Shown: piece by piece, positions 9,003 to 18,034 of the stretch
Position numbering within the stretch: the first letter of the stretch is position 1
Layout: the number at the start of each line of letters is the position of its first letter
Assembly (NCBI RefSeq): GCF_902859915.1
Contig: NZ_CADIKK010000040.1
Location: 1-61,034 of the forward strand
Direction: 5' to 3'
DNA length: 61,034 nt
DNA from: Paraburkholderia ultramafica
GTDB lineage: Bacteria; Pseudomonadota; Gammaproteobacteria; Burkholderiales; Burkholderiaceae
The notes under the pieces: model-generated
What the model was told of the DNA's origin: nothing
Seen by the model: the letters and a program-made list of their open reading frames with translations, nothing else
Database searches by the model: none
Made by a program: the position numbers and the translations under genes

Positions 9003-10220
9003 ATGAAAGTGGCGATCGTGCACGACTGGCTCGTCGCATCCGGCGATGCGGAGAAGGTGCTCGAGCAGATCATCGAGTGCTTTCCCGACGCGGACCTTTT
9101 CAGCCTGGTCGATTTTCTCGAGGACCGCAGGCCGCTCGGCGGCAAGTCCGTCACGACGTCGTTCATCCAGCGCCTGCCGTTTGCACGGCGCCACTATCGC
9201 GCGTATCTGCCGTTGATGCTGCGGGCCATCGAACAGTTCGATTTGTCGGGCTACGATCTGATTATCACGAGTTCCTCCGCGCTCGCCAAGGGTGTGCTGG
9301 TCGGCCCGGATCAGACGCATGTGAGCTACGTGCATTCGCCGCTGAGCTTCGCGTGGGATCTGCAACACCAGTATCTGCGCGAAGCGAATCTGACGCACGG
9401 GCCGAAGTCGTGGGCGGCGCGCGCGTGGCTCCATTATTTGCGCGGCTGGGATACGCGTTCGGCGAATGGCGTCGACCGCCTGATTGCGAGCTCGCATTGC
9501 GGCGCGCGACGCATGATGAAAGCATACCGGCGCGACGCCGCCGTGATTCCGCCTCCCGTTGACGTGCGCCAATTCGAACTGTGCGCGCAGAAGGACGACT
9601 TCTATCTGAGCGTATCGCGCATGGTGCCGGGCAAGCGGATCGACCTGATCGTCGAGACCTTCAATGCGACGCCGCATCGCAAGCTGGTCGTTATTGGCGA
9701 CGGGCCGCAGATGGCGGCGATGCGCGCCAAGGCCGGGCCGAATGTGACGATCCTCGGCGCTCAGCCGTGCGAGGTTCTGAAGGATCATCTGCAGCGCGCG
9801 CGGGCCTTCGTGTGCGCCGCCGAAGCAGACTTCGGCATCGTCCCGCTCGAAGCGCAGGCCTGCGGCACGCCGGTCATTGCGTTCGGCAAGGGCGATGCGC
9901 TCGAGATGGTGGTGCCGGTCGGCGACGCGCATCCCACCGGCCTTTATTTCGGATGCCAAACGGTCGGGTCGATGCGCGACGCGATCGACCGCTTCGAACG
10001 GCTGCGCGAACCTATCACCCCCGCGGCCTGCCGTGCGAATGCCCAGCGGTTTTCGGCGGCGGTTTTCCGCCGCGCGTTCATGGCCGAGGTCACCCGGACG
10101 ATCCTGGCCGCGGGCCAGCGTCAGCGCCTGGGGACGGTAGAGCGGGGCGAACACGATCTGACTGCCCAGACCCTCGGATGGCCGGGCAAATCCGCATCCA
10201 CGAGCAGTGGGGGGCGCTGA
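9003..10220 (+). CDS. GT4-type glycosyltransferase
   Basis: Cytoplasmic GT-B fold glycosyltransferase that probably adds a sugar during exopolysaccharide or LPS synthesis. Start ATG 9003 is fixed by the AGGAGAGG ribosome site and the standard MKVAIVHDWL N-terminus. About 405 residues. The donor half shows VSRMVPGKRIDLIVETFN, VVIGDGPQ and AEADFGIVPLEAQACGTPVI (the E-x7-E motif). The N-terminal half contains YVHSPLSFAWDLQHQYL, as in mannosyltransferases of the WbaZ/BceE sort. The sugar cannot be told from sequence. It shares its region with ManC and the polyprenyl sugar-phosphate transferase, so a GDP-mannose donor is plausible. Confidence 0.9.
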   Translation: MKVAIVHDWLVASGDAEKVLEQIIECFPDADLFSLVDFLEDRRPLGGKSVTTSFIQRLPFARRHYRAYLPLMLRAIEQFDLSGYDLIITSSSALAKGVLVGPDQTHVSYVHSPLSFAWDLQHQYLREANLTHGPKSWAARAWLHYLRGWDTRSANGVDRLIASSHCGARRMMKAYRRDAAVIPPPVDVRQFELCAQKDDFYLSVSRMVPGKRIDLIVETFNATPHRKLVVIGDGPQMAAMRAKAGPNVTILGAQPCEVLKDHLQRARAFVCAAEADFGIVPLEAQACGTPVIAFGKGDALEMVVPVGDAHPTGLYFGCQTVGSMRDAIDRFERLREPITPAACRANAQRFSAAVFRRAFMAEVTRTILAAGQRQRLGTVERGEHDLTAQTLGWPGKSASTSSGGR

Positions 10221-10296
10221 TGCGCTCGGGCCAGGTGCGTCAGCCTTTCGGCCCGGCACGTCGGCGGGAGATCCGGCGCTGGGTCAGATTGTCTCT

Positions 10297-10333
10297 TTAT
10301 TCGCACATTGGGAAGTTCGCAGTGTGCGAATAA
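10297..10333. repeat. Inverted repeat upstream of higBA
   Basis: Arms ttattcgcac (10297-10306) and gtgcgaataa (10324-10333) are perfect reverse complements 17 bp apart. It lies 77 bp after the glycosyltransferase stop and 143 bp before higB. It could be a terminator of the first, though no clear T-run follows, or a HigA operator. Confidence 0.55.
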
Positions 10334-10475
10334 AATGGCTTTCGCTGTACCGCAGCAAGCTGTAACCAGCCGTTCGGACTATGCCGTCCGGCCGGCTATC
10401 GTTGTCGATCCGCTCCATTTAGCCTTGCAGGTCAGGCGCGCATGTTCGATGCGCGGGTACGTGCGAGGAGAGACG

Positions 10476-10775
10476 ATGCGGGTCATTTCAAAGAAGGCGT
10501 TGCTGGACTTTATAAAGAGACATCCGGGCGCGCGCAGTGCGCTACTGACCTGGTACTCACTGGCGCAGGCTTGCCTCGCGTATGGCTATAACGACCTGAA
10601 GCAGACGTTCGCCGGCGTGGACTACGTGCCGCCTCAGTACACCGTTTTCGATGTTGGCGGCAACCGGTTCCGGATCGTCGCGGCGATTCACTAGAACAGG
10701 CAGTCGTGATTCGTTCGTCATGTATTGACGCATGCGGAGTACGACCTTTGGACGAGGAAGAATCTAAACTCATGA
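10476..10775 (+). pseudogene. higB: HigB-family toxin gene with two in-frame stop codons
   Basis: RelE-superfamily mRNA interferase of the HigB family, inactivated. ATG 10476 follows a GAGGAGAG ribosome site. The N-terminal 72 residues are typical (MRVISKKALLDF, TVFDVGGNRFRIVAAIH). At 10692-10694 a TAG interrupts the frame and at 10707-10709 a TGA. The same frame then continues with the family's C-terminus, FVRHVLTHAEYDLWTRKN, and stops at TGA 10773-10775, overlapping the higA start codon in an ATGA arrangement. The full-length architecture is thus preserved apart from the two nonsense codons. The TAG stands where a Tyr or Phe is usual. The truncated product would lack the catalytic C-terminal strand. 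Confidence 0.85.
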
Positions 10776-11194
10776 ATGCCGATCGCCTTCCGGGACCTTT
10801 TCCCGACGTTGCTCAAACCTGGGCCGTGCTGCAAAACCAGTTGCCGATCACACCCATTCGTAGCGAACAGGATTACCAGCAGATGGTGCGGGTCGCCAAC
10901 TCGCTCGCCGATCATCTGAACGGCAACGAGGAAGACCCGCTTGCCGATCTGTTCGCGATCGTGACGGACCTGATCGGAAGCTGGGAAGCGCACAACGTGA
11001 CGATTCCAAAAGCGGAGCCCCGCGAGGTGTTGCGGCATCTGCTGGAGACGCACGGACTCAAGCAGAAGGACCTGATAGGTATCGCGTCGCCCACCGTGGT
11101 GAGCGATATTCTCGCGGGCCGACGCGCCATCAGCAAAAAGGTGGCCAAGGCGCTGGCCGTGCGTTTTAATACCGACGTCAGCGCGTTTCTGTGA
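10772..11194 (+). CDS. higA: HigA-family antitoxin with C-terminal helix-turn-helix
   Basis: Antitoxin partner of HigB and probable DNA-binding autorepressor. ATG 10772 overlaps the ancestral higB stop. 140 residues. The N-terminal half is an acidic helical region (ITPIRSEQDYQQMVRVANSL). The C-terminal half is an XRE-type HTH (GLKQKDLIGIASPTVVSDIL, then GRRAISKKVAKALAVRF). The reading frame is intact although the toxin is broken, so it may survive as a solitary regulator or as an anti-toxin against related systems elsewhere. Confidence 0.88.
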   Translation: MNADRLPGPFPDVAQTWAVLQNQLPITPIRSEQDYQQMVRVANSLADHLNGNEEDPLADLFAIVTDLIGSWEAHNVTIPKAEPREVLRHLLETHGLKQKDLIGIASPTVVSDILAGRRAISKKVAKALAVRFNTDVSAFL

Positions 11195-11473
11195 AGCTCG
11201 CGCAGCGCCGGCTTCGTGCCGTGCGCTGCGCAGGACTGCAAGCTTTCGCGCACTTCGACTCGTTCCATTCACGCCGGCGCCGGCGGCTTGTCGTTGAGCC
11301 GTTGGTGTCGGCGCTGCCGCATTGGTGTCGCTTCTATTGCAGGATATTTGCGCGCGACGTCCGTCCGTTGTACATGCCGGAGCCGCTCACGCCGTTGGAC
11401 GTCCCGCCGGCGGTGCGCCTGCAGGTCGGCACGATCGCCGACACTTTGGCGAACGGCTTGCGGATCGGCATCG

Positions 11474-12859
11474 TCAGAATGCGTTGCGGCCGACAAAGCC
11501 CTTGAAGATGGTGATGAACACGATCTTCATATCGAACCAGAACGACCAGTTGTGAATGTAGAAGAGGTCGAATTTGACGCGCGCTTCCATCTTTTCCACC
11601 TTGGTGGTGGCGCCGCGATAGCCGTTCACCTGAGCCCAGCCGGTAATGCCCGGCTTGATCCGGTAGCGGTGCATGTAGCCGTACACCTGGTCCTTGTAGA
11701 GATCGTCGTGTTCGACCGCATGCGGACGCGGGCCGACCACCGACATCTGGCCGAGCAGCACGTTGAGAAACTGCGGCAGCTCGTCGAGACTGGTGCGGCG
11801 CATGAAGCCGCCGAGCTTCGTGACGCGCGCGTCGTTGCGCGAGGCCTGAGTGATCTGGCCATGCGCTTCGTGATGAACGGTCATCGAGCGGAACTTGTAG
11901 ATTGCGAACGGCTGGCCGTCGACGCCTTTGCGGGTCTGGCGAAAGAACACGGGCCCAGGCGACGTGAGCTTGATGCCGATCGCCAGCACGATGAACACCG
12001 GCGCCAGCGCGAGCAGCGCGAGCGCCGCGAACAGACGGTCGAACATCAGCTTCGGCCACATCTGCGGCGGCGAGAAGGGCGTCGCGCTCAGATTGAGCGT
12101 CGGCAAACCGACGACATCGACCAGCGCGTGATTGAACAGCGAGAGGCTGCGCACATCGGGAATGAAGCGCAGATTCACGAAGTCGTGTCTGAAGGTGCGC
12201 GTGAAGCGATAGATCGTGTGTTCTTCGGACAGCGGCAACGCGAGCCACACTTCGTTCACGTGCTCGTCGCGCACCTTGCTGACGAACGTATCCAGATCGG
12301 TCAGCACCGGCAGGCGGTTCAGACGCGCGCCGTAAGCGCCGGCTCCTTCGATGCTGGTGTCGAATACGCAGACCGGTTTGAAGCCGGCTTGCGGCGCATG
12401 TTCGAGATGGGCGAGCAGCGTACGCGAGAAGCCGGGTGCGCCGACGATCGCGACCGTGCGGAAATTCATCCCGCGGCGCCGCACGCCGCGCAATATCACG
12501 TGCATGATGCAGCGGGTGACGATGATCAGCGCGCCGGAGATCAGCGTCGAGTAGCCGAACCACAGCCGTGACACCGCGTCCATACGGTGCAGCGTAAACG
12601 CCAGCACGAGGCCGGTGGCGACCACCACCAGCCAGGCCGCGGCGATTCTCGCGAGCACTGGCGCCAGCGCCTTGCCGCGCCACGTTTCATACACGCCGAA
12701 GCCCGGAAACAGCAGCAGCACGAGTACACAGTTGAAGGCGATCAGAAGTCGCTCGGTGTCCGACAACGCAATCGGAGTCGAGAAGCGCATCCAGTGAGCG
12801 AGCAGGCCTCCCGCAATCACGAAGAGTGCATCGAGCAATCGCACAGTATTCCTGAACAT
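11474..12859 (-). CDS. Undecaprenyl-phosphate sugar phosphotransferase (WcaJ-like)
   Basis: Polyisoprenyl-phosphate hexose-1-phosphate transferase. It loads the first sugar phosphate, usually glucose, on undecaprenyl phosphate at the inner membrane to start exopolysaccharide repeat synthesis. 461 residues. The N-terminal half has four hydrophobic segments and a nucleotide-binding-like CoA_binding_3 region (TVAIVGAPGFSRTLLAHLEH). The C-terminal catalytic domain has a membrane segment, then FFRQTRKGVDGQPFAIYKFR, FMRRTSLDELPQFLNVLLGQ and MSVVGPRPHAVEHD. It lies just downstream of the Crp-like regulator, same strand, with a 35-bp gap, so the two may be co-transcribed. Confidence 0.93.
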   Translation of the reverse strand: MFRNTVRLLDALFVIAGGLLAHWMRFSTPIALSDTERLLIAFNCVLVLLLFPGFGVYETWRGKALAPVLARIAAAWLVVVATGLVLAFTLHRMDAVSRLWFGYSTLISGALIIVTRCIMHVILRGVRRRGMNFRTVAIVGAPGFSRTLLAHLEHAPQAGFKPVCVFDTSIEGAGAYGARLNRLPVLTDLDTFVSKVRDEHVNEVWLALPLSEEHTIYRFTRTFRHDFVNLRFIPDVRSLSLFNHALVDVVGLPTLNLSATPFSPPQMWPKLMFDRLFAALALLALAPVFIVLAIGIKLTSPGPVFFRQTRKGVDGQPFAIYKFRSMTVHHEAHGQITQASRNDARVTKLGGFMRRTSLDELPQFLNVLLGQMSVVGPRPHAVEHDDLYKDQVYGYMHRYRIKPGITGWAQVNGYRGATTKVEKMEARVKFDLFYIHNWSFWFDMKIVFITIFKGFVGRNAF

Positions 12860-12894
12860 AGGTGAGTCTACCTCGTGGTCGGGCGGCCCCGTGC

Positions 12895-13629
12895 TTATTC
12901 GACGGTTTCAGCCTGGCGCAGGCGCGGCAGAAGACGGTCGAACTCACGCTTGACGAGGCCGTAGCATTCGCAGGCACGTGCTTCGAGGCCCTTGCGGTCG
13001 AGCACCTTGATGTGGCCGCGGCTGTGATGAATCAGGCCTTCGTCGTGCAGCTTGCCGGCGGCTTCCGTAATCCCTTCGCGGCGCACGCCGAGCATGTCGG
13101 CGATCAGTTGCTGGGTCACCGTCAGATCGTTCGACGCGACGCGATCCACCTCGATCAGCAGCCAGCGGCACAGTTGCTTGTTGAGCGCGTGGTGGCGATT
13201 GCACGCGGCGGTTTGTGCGACTTGCGTGAGCAGGGCATGCATGTACAGCAGCATCAGGCGGCGCAGAAAATCCGAGCGGGCGAATTGCTGCTTGAGCGCC
13301 TGCGCGCTCATCCGGTACGCGAAGCCGGCGCATTGCACCTGCACGCGGTTCGGCATGGTTTCGCCGCCGGTGAGCACCGGCACGCCGGTCATGCCTTCGC
13401 GGCCGACCGCGGCGATCTCGACCGAGCTGCCATCTTCCATCGTCGAGAGCATCGAGATGATCGCGGTGGTCGGGAAGTAGACGTGATGAATGCGTTGACC
13501 GGAGTCGCACAGCAACTGCTCGGTGCGCAGGTGGACCAGTTCGAGGTGGGGAGCTAGCGCTTGCCATTCGTGCGACGGCAACGCGCCAAGCAAATGGTTA
13601 CCGTGCAGATCTGATTGAAGTGTCAACAT
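12895..13629 (-). CDS. Crp/Fnr-family transcriptional regulator
   Basis: DNA-binding regulator with an N-terminal cyclic-nucleotide-binding-like domain (EQLLCDSGQRIHHVYFPTTA) and a C-terminal winged helix (LTVTQQLIADMLGVRREGIT). The start ATG 13629 is preceded by an AGGACC site and gives about 244 residues. No four-cysteine Fnr cluster is visible, and the phosphate-binding cassette is degenerate. The effector is therefore unknown. It is probably the first gene of a unit with the polyprenyl sugar-phosphate transferase and may control exopolysaccharide. Confidence 0.88.
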   Translation of the reverse strand: MLTLQSDLHGNHLLGALPSHEWQALAPHLELVHLRTEQLLCDSGQRIHHVYFPTTAIISMLSTMEDGSSVEIAAVGREGMTGVPVLTGGETMPNRVQVQCAGFAYRMSAQALKQQFARSDFLRRLMLLYMHALLTQVAQTAACNRHHALNKQLCRWLLIEVDRVASNDLTVTQQLIADMLGVRREGITEAAGKLHDEGLIHHSRGHIKVLDRKGLEARACECYGLVKREFDRLLPRLRQAETVE

Positions 13630-13644
13630 GATCGGTCCTCGCGT

Positions 13645-13675
13645 GAAAGTCGCGTTCTGTGCGACTTTCTGTTTT
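13645..13675. other. Hairpin in the leader of the Crp-like gene
   Basis: Stem gaaagtcgc / gcgactttc with a 7-nt loop, then tgttttt on the plus strand. It is terminator-shaped on the plus strand, but no plus gene ends here; on the minus strand it is part of the regulator's 5' leader. The rest of 13676-14261 shows no convincing gene on either strand. Confidence 0.5.
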
Positions 13676-14261
13676 TGATCCGATGCCTGCATCCGTTAGC
13701 AAACGAAGGTGCTGCCTGGCGAGCAGCGAAGGATTGGCAGAATCGGCCCCGTATTGGCCTTGGTGCGCCGCCGCCTTTGTTGTCGGTCCCCTTGCGGTGG
13801 CGCTGTGCTGCACTGATCTATTAGCGAGGAGCGTGCCAACGCCAGGGAAAACGAGCGCTGGTGCGGCGCAGCGAAGCAGGTCTTAGCGACGCGCGAAGCT
13901 AAATGTGAATTTTTGTTTCAAATCTGTACAACGCGTTGCCCGGAGGTCCGCGTTTCGCGGGCTCTTTTCAAACGGCCGAAGCCTTTGATGGTATTGGCTT
14001 TGCGGCTGCTGGTGCGGGTCATGCGGCAGGTGTCTCACGGTTCCAGTAGCCCTTCGATGCTCGCCGTGATGCGATGTCCGCGATGTGCCGGAATTGATTC
14101 AGATGTGTTCAATACGCTGCGTACGCTGCCGTACCGAGTGGCTTTTTGGAGGCGCGGAAGTCGCGGAAAAACCAACAGTGACTCCGTAAATCAGACACAT
14201 GGATTCGCGGAGCGCGAGGTTTTATGCGTGTCGCGAACGCGTACCTAGTTCAGGAAGACGT

Positions 14262-16925
14262 TTACCGGTAGAACGTGGCGGATATCGCATTGACCGCGCG
14301 GACTTCGCCCGCGGGTGGTGCGCATGTTGCATCAGCTTTAAATGCCGGGCTGGATGCGCGTGCAACGATTCGTTCCTGTGACGCGAGTGACGTCAGAGGA
14401 ATCAGCGGCACGTTGAACGGGCGGTTCGGTTCGAGGTGGAACCAGTCGTGCGCGGCCCGGTAGTGCGGGTCAATGATATGAACGAAGCGCGCAAAACGCT
14501 GCGCTTCGATGACAAGCTGCCAGCCGTCGCTGGTGCGCTCGACGGCCACCGTCAGACCCAGGTCGTGGCGCTCGCTCACGCGCCGCTGCGGCAGATGAAA
14601 CGTTTGCGAAACGATCTGGCCGCTCGCCGCGTCGCGCAGTGTCGCAATTGTGACGTCGTGCGCGCGCGGGCCGAAGCGGTACGCGTGCGTGAAGTCGAAG
14701 AACTGGCCGAGGCATGCGGCCGCGCTGATACGTTGCACGCTATGCGGCTGCAACTCGACCGGGCGGCTGGCGGATGCGACCTTGACGCTGCCGTCGCGCA
14801 GGCAGACCAGTTCCAGTTGCGCACTAAACGTTTGCGCTCGCTCGTTGATCAGATGAATGTCGAGGCCGTTGAGCCCTTCGTTGGTCATCACGAGCTGCAC
14901 GGGCTGCAGCGTATGCGCGAGGCCGTGCAGCGCGCTTTTAGGCCGTCCTGTCGCGTCGATCAAGCCCCAGCGCGCGCCGGGGCGCAGATCCTGCAATTGC
15001 CAGACCAGCGCGCCGCCGCACGTCGAGCCCGCGCGACGCCATTCGGCGAACACATCGCTCATCAGTTCGGCGCTCACTGCGCGCGACAGATCCAGATAAC
15101 GCTCTGGGTCCTCATAGCGCAGCCGCGCCGGCTCGACGCCGTAGAGGGTTTGCAGATAGTGGTCGCGCACGTCGTCGAAATCCCAGCCCGCGCCGGGGTC
15201 GCGCGGCACCGCGGCCTTCCAGCGCGGATCGTGCGAATGGATCGTGCCGAGCACGTCGTGCAAGGTTGCGTCGTCGGGCACGTTGGCGAACGCGAGGCAT
15301 TCGGCGGCAAAGCGCACCTGCGAGCGGCGCACGTCGTCGAGCGGACGCTGATACGCGCCCACGCCGTAGTAGTGCGTAATACCTTCGTTGGTCGAAAACG
15401 GCCATGCGCCTCCCGACGGCGAGTTGCTCACGTATGGCACGTCCGGCCGTTCGCGTGCGACGATCGCAGGCAAACGTTCAGTGAATAGCGGCTGCGCGCG
15501 CATCGAAGGCGGCAGGCCGAACATGGCCGCCTGCTGGTCGGCTTCACTGCCGCCGCACAACACGGCGAGCGCTGCGAAGCGCCGCGTGCGGGCCAGAAAC
15601 TGCGTAGCTTCCCGCTCGACCGACGCGCTGAATGCGGCATCGTTCGGGTAGTCGAAATTCGCCAACGCGAAGTCTTGCCAGACGAGCATGCCGTATTCGT
15701 CGGCGAGTGTATAAAACGCGTCGGACTCATACACCATCGTGCCGCCCACGCGCAGCATGTTCATCCCCGCAGCGCGGGCCAGCTCGAACGCGTGACGCAA
15801 TTGCGCGTCGGTCCCAGTGAGCGTGACGAGGTCCGCGCTAGTCCAGCACGCGCCACGGCAGAACACCGGCAGGCCGTTCACGCGTAATGCGAAACCCGTG
15901 CCGTCGACGCCGCGTTCCACTGCAAGGCTGCGAAAGCCGATCGATCCCAAAGAGTGAGACGTTACGAGCCCGTCATCGAGCTGCAACGTCAGCGGATATA
16001 CAGTGGGCTCTCCGTGCGTGTGCGGCCACCAACGTTGCGCGTGCGGCACTCGCACGCTGCCGGTCAATGTGTACGCATCGCGCCATTGCAAAGACGAAAC
16101 AGCAGCGCCGCATTTAAGTGTCGCGTGGCAGGCGGCGGTATCGTGCGGATTCGCGAAACGTAGCGTGAGTGAAACAACGCCGTCGTCGTGCTCGAGGCGG
16201 CTCGCCAGATCGAGCGTGTCGAATGTGTGCGGCGCATCGCCGAGCAGTTCGACCGGACGCCAGGGACCGACCGCCTGGATAGAAGGACACCAGCCCGGCA
16301 TGTGGCCGAGCAGCGTGGTGCGCACGTTGCGCAAGGTCGGCGGCGACGCGAGCCGGGGCCGCCAGCGCGCGCGCGAGCGTTTTGCCGCCAACGCTGGCGT
16401 CAATGAGCGAAAGCACAGCGCGAGCGTCGCGCTGCCATTCAGTTCGATGTCCAGATCATGTGCGATGAACATCGAATCGGAGTCGAGGCGCTTGACGCCG
16501 TCGAGCCAGACTTCGGCGAGCGTCGCGAGGCCGTGCAGACGCAAGCGGCGTTGGCCGGTGCCCGTGAGCGTGACGCGATACCAGTGATCGTCGAACGCGA
16601 GCGGCGCTGGATCAGCAGGGTCGAGCAGGCCCGCGGCCCGGCGCGCGCTGGCTACGGTGCCCGGCACTGGCGCGGCGAGCCAGCCGTGCGCAGGCAATTG
16701 CGCGGGCGACCCGCACGCGCCCGCCGGCGTGCTGACGCACTGCCAGCCGGTGTCGAGCCGCTGCGGCCAGAGCGATTCGCATGCGAGGTTCACGGCGGCA
16801 ACGCTTGCGTCGGCCGCGTCGGCTTGAATGCTCTGCGAGGTTGGGTCGACAGCGGCGGCCGTCGCCGCGAGCGGGCCGCGGCCGTCACCTTCGTCGGCCG
16901 CCGGATTGAGCGTCGGTGCATCCAC
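14262..16925 (-). CDS. Glycoside hydrolase family 2 protein (beta-mannosidase-like)
   Basis: Large GH2 enzyme, 887 residues, most like beta-mannosidases. In order: an N-terminal jelly-roll sugar-binding domain (APVPGTVASARR, FDDHWYRV), Ig-like domains, and a TIM barrel around residues 320-640 (CRGACWTSADL, GMNMLRVGGTMVYESDAFY, EYGMLVWQDF). The acid/base region reads LCGGSEADQQ, where most mannosidases have GGNE. A nucleophile Glu may be in RFAAECLAFANVP, where FxSEFG is usual. There is no signal peptide. The GTG 16925 start lies 41 bp after the DUF1839 gene, so it is probably the last gene of the carrier-protein operon. The key-residue changes leave activity and substrate open. Confidence 0.85.
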   Translation of the reverse strand: MDAPTLNPAADEGDGRGPLAATAAAVDPTSQSIQADAADASVAAVNLACESLWPQRLDTGWQCVSTPAGACGSPAQLPAHGWLAAPVPGTVASARRAAGLLDPADPAPLAFDDHWYRVTLTGTGQRRLRLHGLATLAEVWLDGVKRLDSDSMFIAHDLDIELNGSATLALCFRSLTPALAAKRSRARWRPRLASPPTLRNVRTTLLGHMPGWCPSIQAVGPWRPVELLGDAPHTFDTLDLASRLEHDDGVVSLTLRFANPHDTAACHATLKCGAAVSSLQWRDAYTLTGSVRVPHAQRWWPHTHGEPTVYPLTLQLDDGLVTSHSLGSIGFRSLAVERGVDGTGFALRVNGLPVFCRGACWTSADLVTLTGTDAQLRHAFELARAAGMNMLRVGGTMVYESDAFYTLADEYGMLVWQDFALANFDYPNDAAFSASVEREATQFLARTRRFAALAVLCGGSEADQQAAMFGLPPSMRAQPLFTERLPAIVARERPDVPYVSNSPSGGAWPFSTNEGITHYYGVGAYQRPLDDVRRSQVRFAAECLAFANVPDDATLHDVLGTIHSHDPRWKAAVPRDPGAGWDFDDVRDHYLQTLYGVEPARLRYEDPERYLDLSRAVSAELMSDVFAEWRRAGSTCGGALVWQLQDLRPGARWGLIDATGRPKSALHGLAHTLQPVQLVMTNEGLNGLDIHLINERAQTFSAQLELVCLRDGSVKVASASRPVELQPHSVQRISAAACLGQFFDFTHAYRFGPRAHDVTIATLRDAASGQIVSQTFHLPQRRVSERHDLGLTVAVERTSDGWQLVIEAQRFARFVHIIDPHYRAAHDWFHLEPNRPFNVPLIPLTSLASQERIVARASSPAFKADATCAPPAGEVRAVNAISATFYR

Positions 16926-16966
16926 GGCGAGTCCCCGAGAAGTCTACGCGGCGTGAGACGCGCACC

Positions 16967-18034
16967 TCACCGCACCAGTGCGGCAAGCGGCGGCAGCGTC
17001 TTGTCATACGCGCTTTCAAGCACGTCGAAGCAATCTTCACACGCGTCGCGACGACCGCGAGCGATGGCCCGTACGAGCCGGAACTGCATCACCATCGACT
17101 CCGACGCGATACGCTGCGCCGCAGCGGGGATCGACGCCGGAATCTCGAAGCCTTGCGCGGACAGCCACAGCAGATACTTCGACAGAAACTCGAAGTTCGC
17201 GCCGAGCTGCCGCATCAGGTTGAACGAGTACGGGTGGAAGAACGCATCACCGCGTTCGAGCAGCGTGTCGAGATGCGCGGGAAACTCGACGCGCCATTGC
17301 GAAATCGGATTGGTGAGCGGCCGCCGCTGCAGATGCGCGCACAGCAATTCCGCCGACGCTTCCGCGAGCGCGGTGCCTTCGAGAGCGGGCCGCGCCTGCT
17401 TGGCGAATTCCACGTAGGGGAACAGCAGATCGGCTTGCTGCGCGAATTGCGGCAGCTTGCGAAACACGCCGTCGTAGTCGTCGCCGTCGAGCTGGTGATA
17501 GCCGGTGTTGTGGAAATAGCCGAGGCGGCGCGCGGCCGGATCGATGAAGTCGATGCCCACCGTGGTCTTCGGATGCTCGCGACGATACGACGTGGCGCGT
17601 GTGTTCGGCAGGTAATAGCCGTCCACTTCCACCAGCACCGCATGGCCGCGCGAGGTCTGCGCAAGCACGCGGGCTTCGAGCGAATCGTAGATGGCCAGTT
17701 CCTGCACCTGGGTGCCGTACAGCCGTTCGAGGTCTTCGAGCGGGAATTTGAAGAACGTGAACTGGTCGCCTTCGAAATCCTGCGTGACGGTAAAGCCGAA
17801 CGCCGCGCGCGGTTCGAGCCCGAAGCCGTGCAGCAGTTCGATCCACAGATCGACGTAGCAATTGGTCTCCTGCCACACGCGTTCGCCTTGATGCAGCACG
17901 TGCGGCACGTGCTCGCGCAAGCGCGTGCCGGATCCCGGCGCGGCGGCGCTGCCCTGAGTGGACAGGACGACGCGCCGGGGCATCGGCAAAGCGCTGGGCG
18001 TGCCCATGGGCACCGGCGTCAGAGAGGGATTCAT
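16967..18034 (-). CDS. DUF1839 protein, possible BtrH-like acyltransferase
   Basis: Member of the uncharacterised DUF1839 family, about 355 residues from ATG 18034, which overlaps the ligase stop as ATGA. The sequence has an invariant-looking ETNCYVDLWIELLHGFG around Cys59, then GHAVLVEVDGYYLPNT, then a His in REHPKTTVGIDFIDP. This Cys helix, strand plus YYLP, His pattern resembles the N-terminal papain-like domain of BtrH, the butirosin acyltransferase that moves an aminoacyl chain from a carrier protein to an aminoglycoside. That resemblance is my own motif reading. In this operon it makes DUF1839 a candidate for the enzyme that unloads the carrier protein. Confidence 0.8.
   Translation of the reverse strand: MNPSLTPVPMGTPSALPMPRRVVLSTQGSAAAPGSGTRLREHVPHVLHQGERVWQETNCYVDLWIELLHGFGLEPRAAFGFTVTQDFEGDQFTFFKFPLEDLERLYGTQVQELAIYDSLEARVLAQTSRGHAVLVEVDGYYLPNTRATSYRREHPKTTVGIDFIDPAARRLGYFHNTGYHQLDGDDYDGVFRKLPQFAQQADLLFPYVEFAKQARPALEGTALAEASAELLCAHLQRRPLTNPISQWRVEFPAHLDTLLERGDAFFHPYSFNLMRQLGANFEFLSKYLLWLSAQGFEIPASIPAAAQRIASESMVMQFRLVRAIARGRRDACEDCFDVLESAYDKTLPPLAALVR

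Noticed and set aside
10692..10709. Stop codons in higB read as selenocysteine or programmed recoding
   Set aside because: Two different stops (TAG and TGA) lie five codons apart and no SECIS-like hairpin is evident. HigB has no such residue.
11216..12571. A 451-codon plus-strand frame opposite the polyprenyl sugar-phosphate transferase
   Set aside because: Antisense shadow rich in Arg/His/Gln; the minus-strand protein has all family motifs.
13913..14248. A 111-codon plus-strand frame in the gap left of the GH2 gene
   Set aside because: No ribosome site, Arg/Cys-rich random-like product, no similarity that I can recognise.
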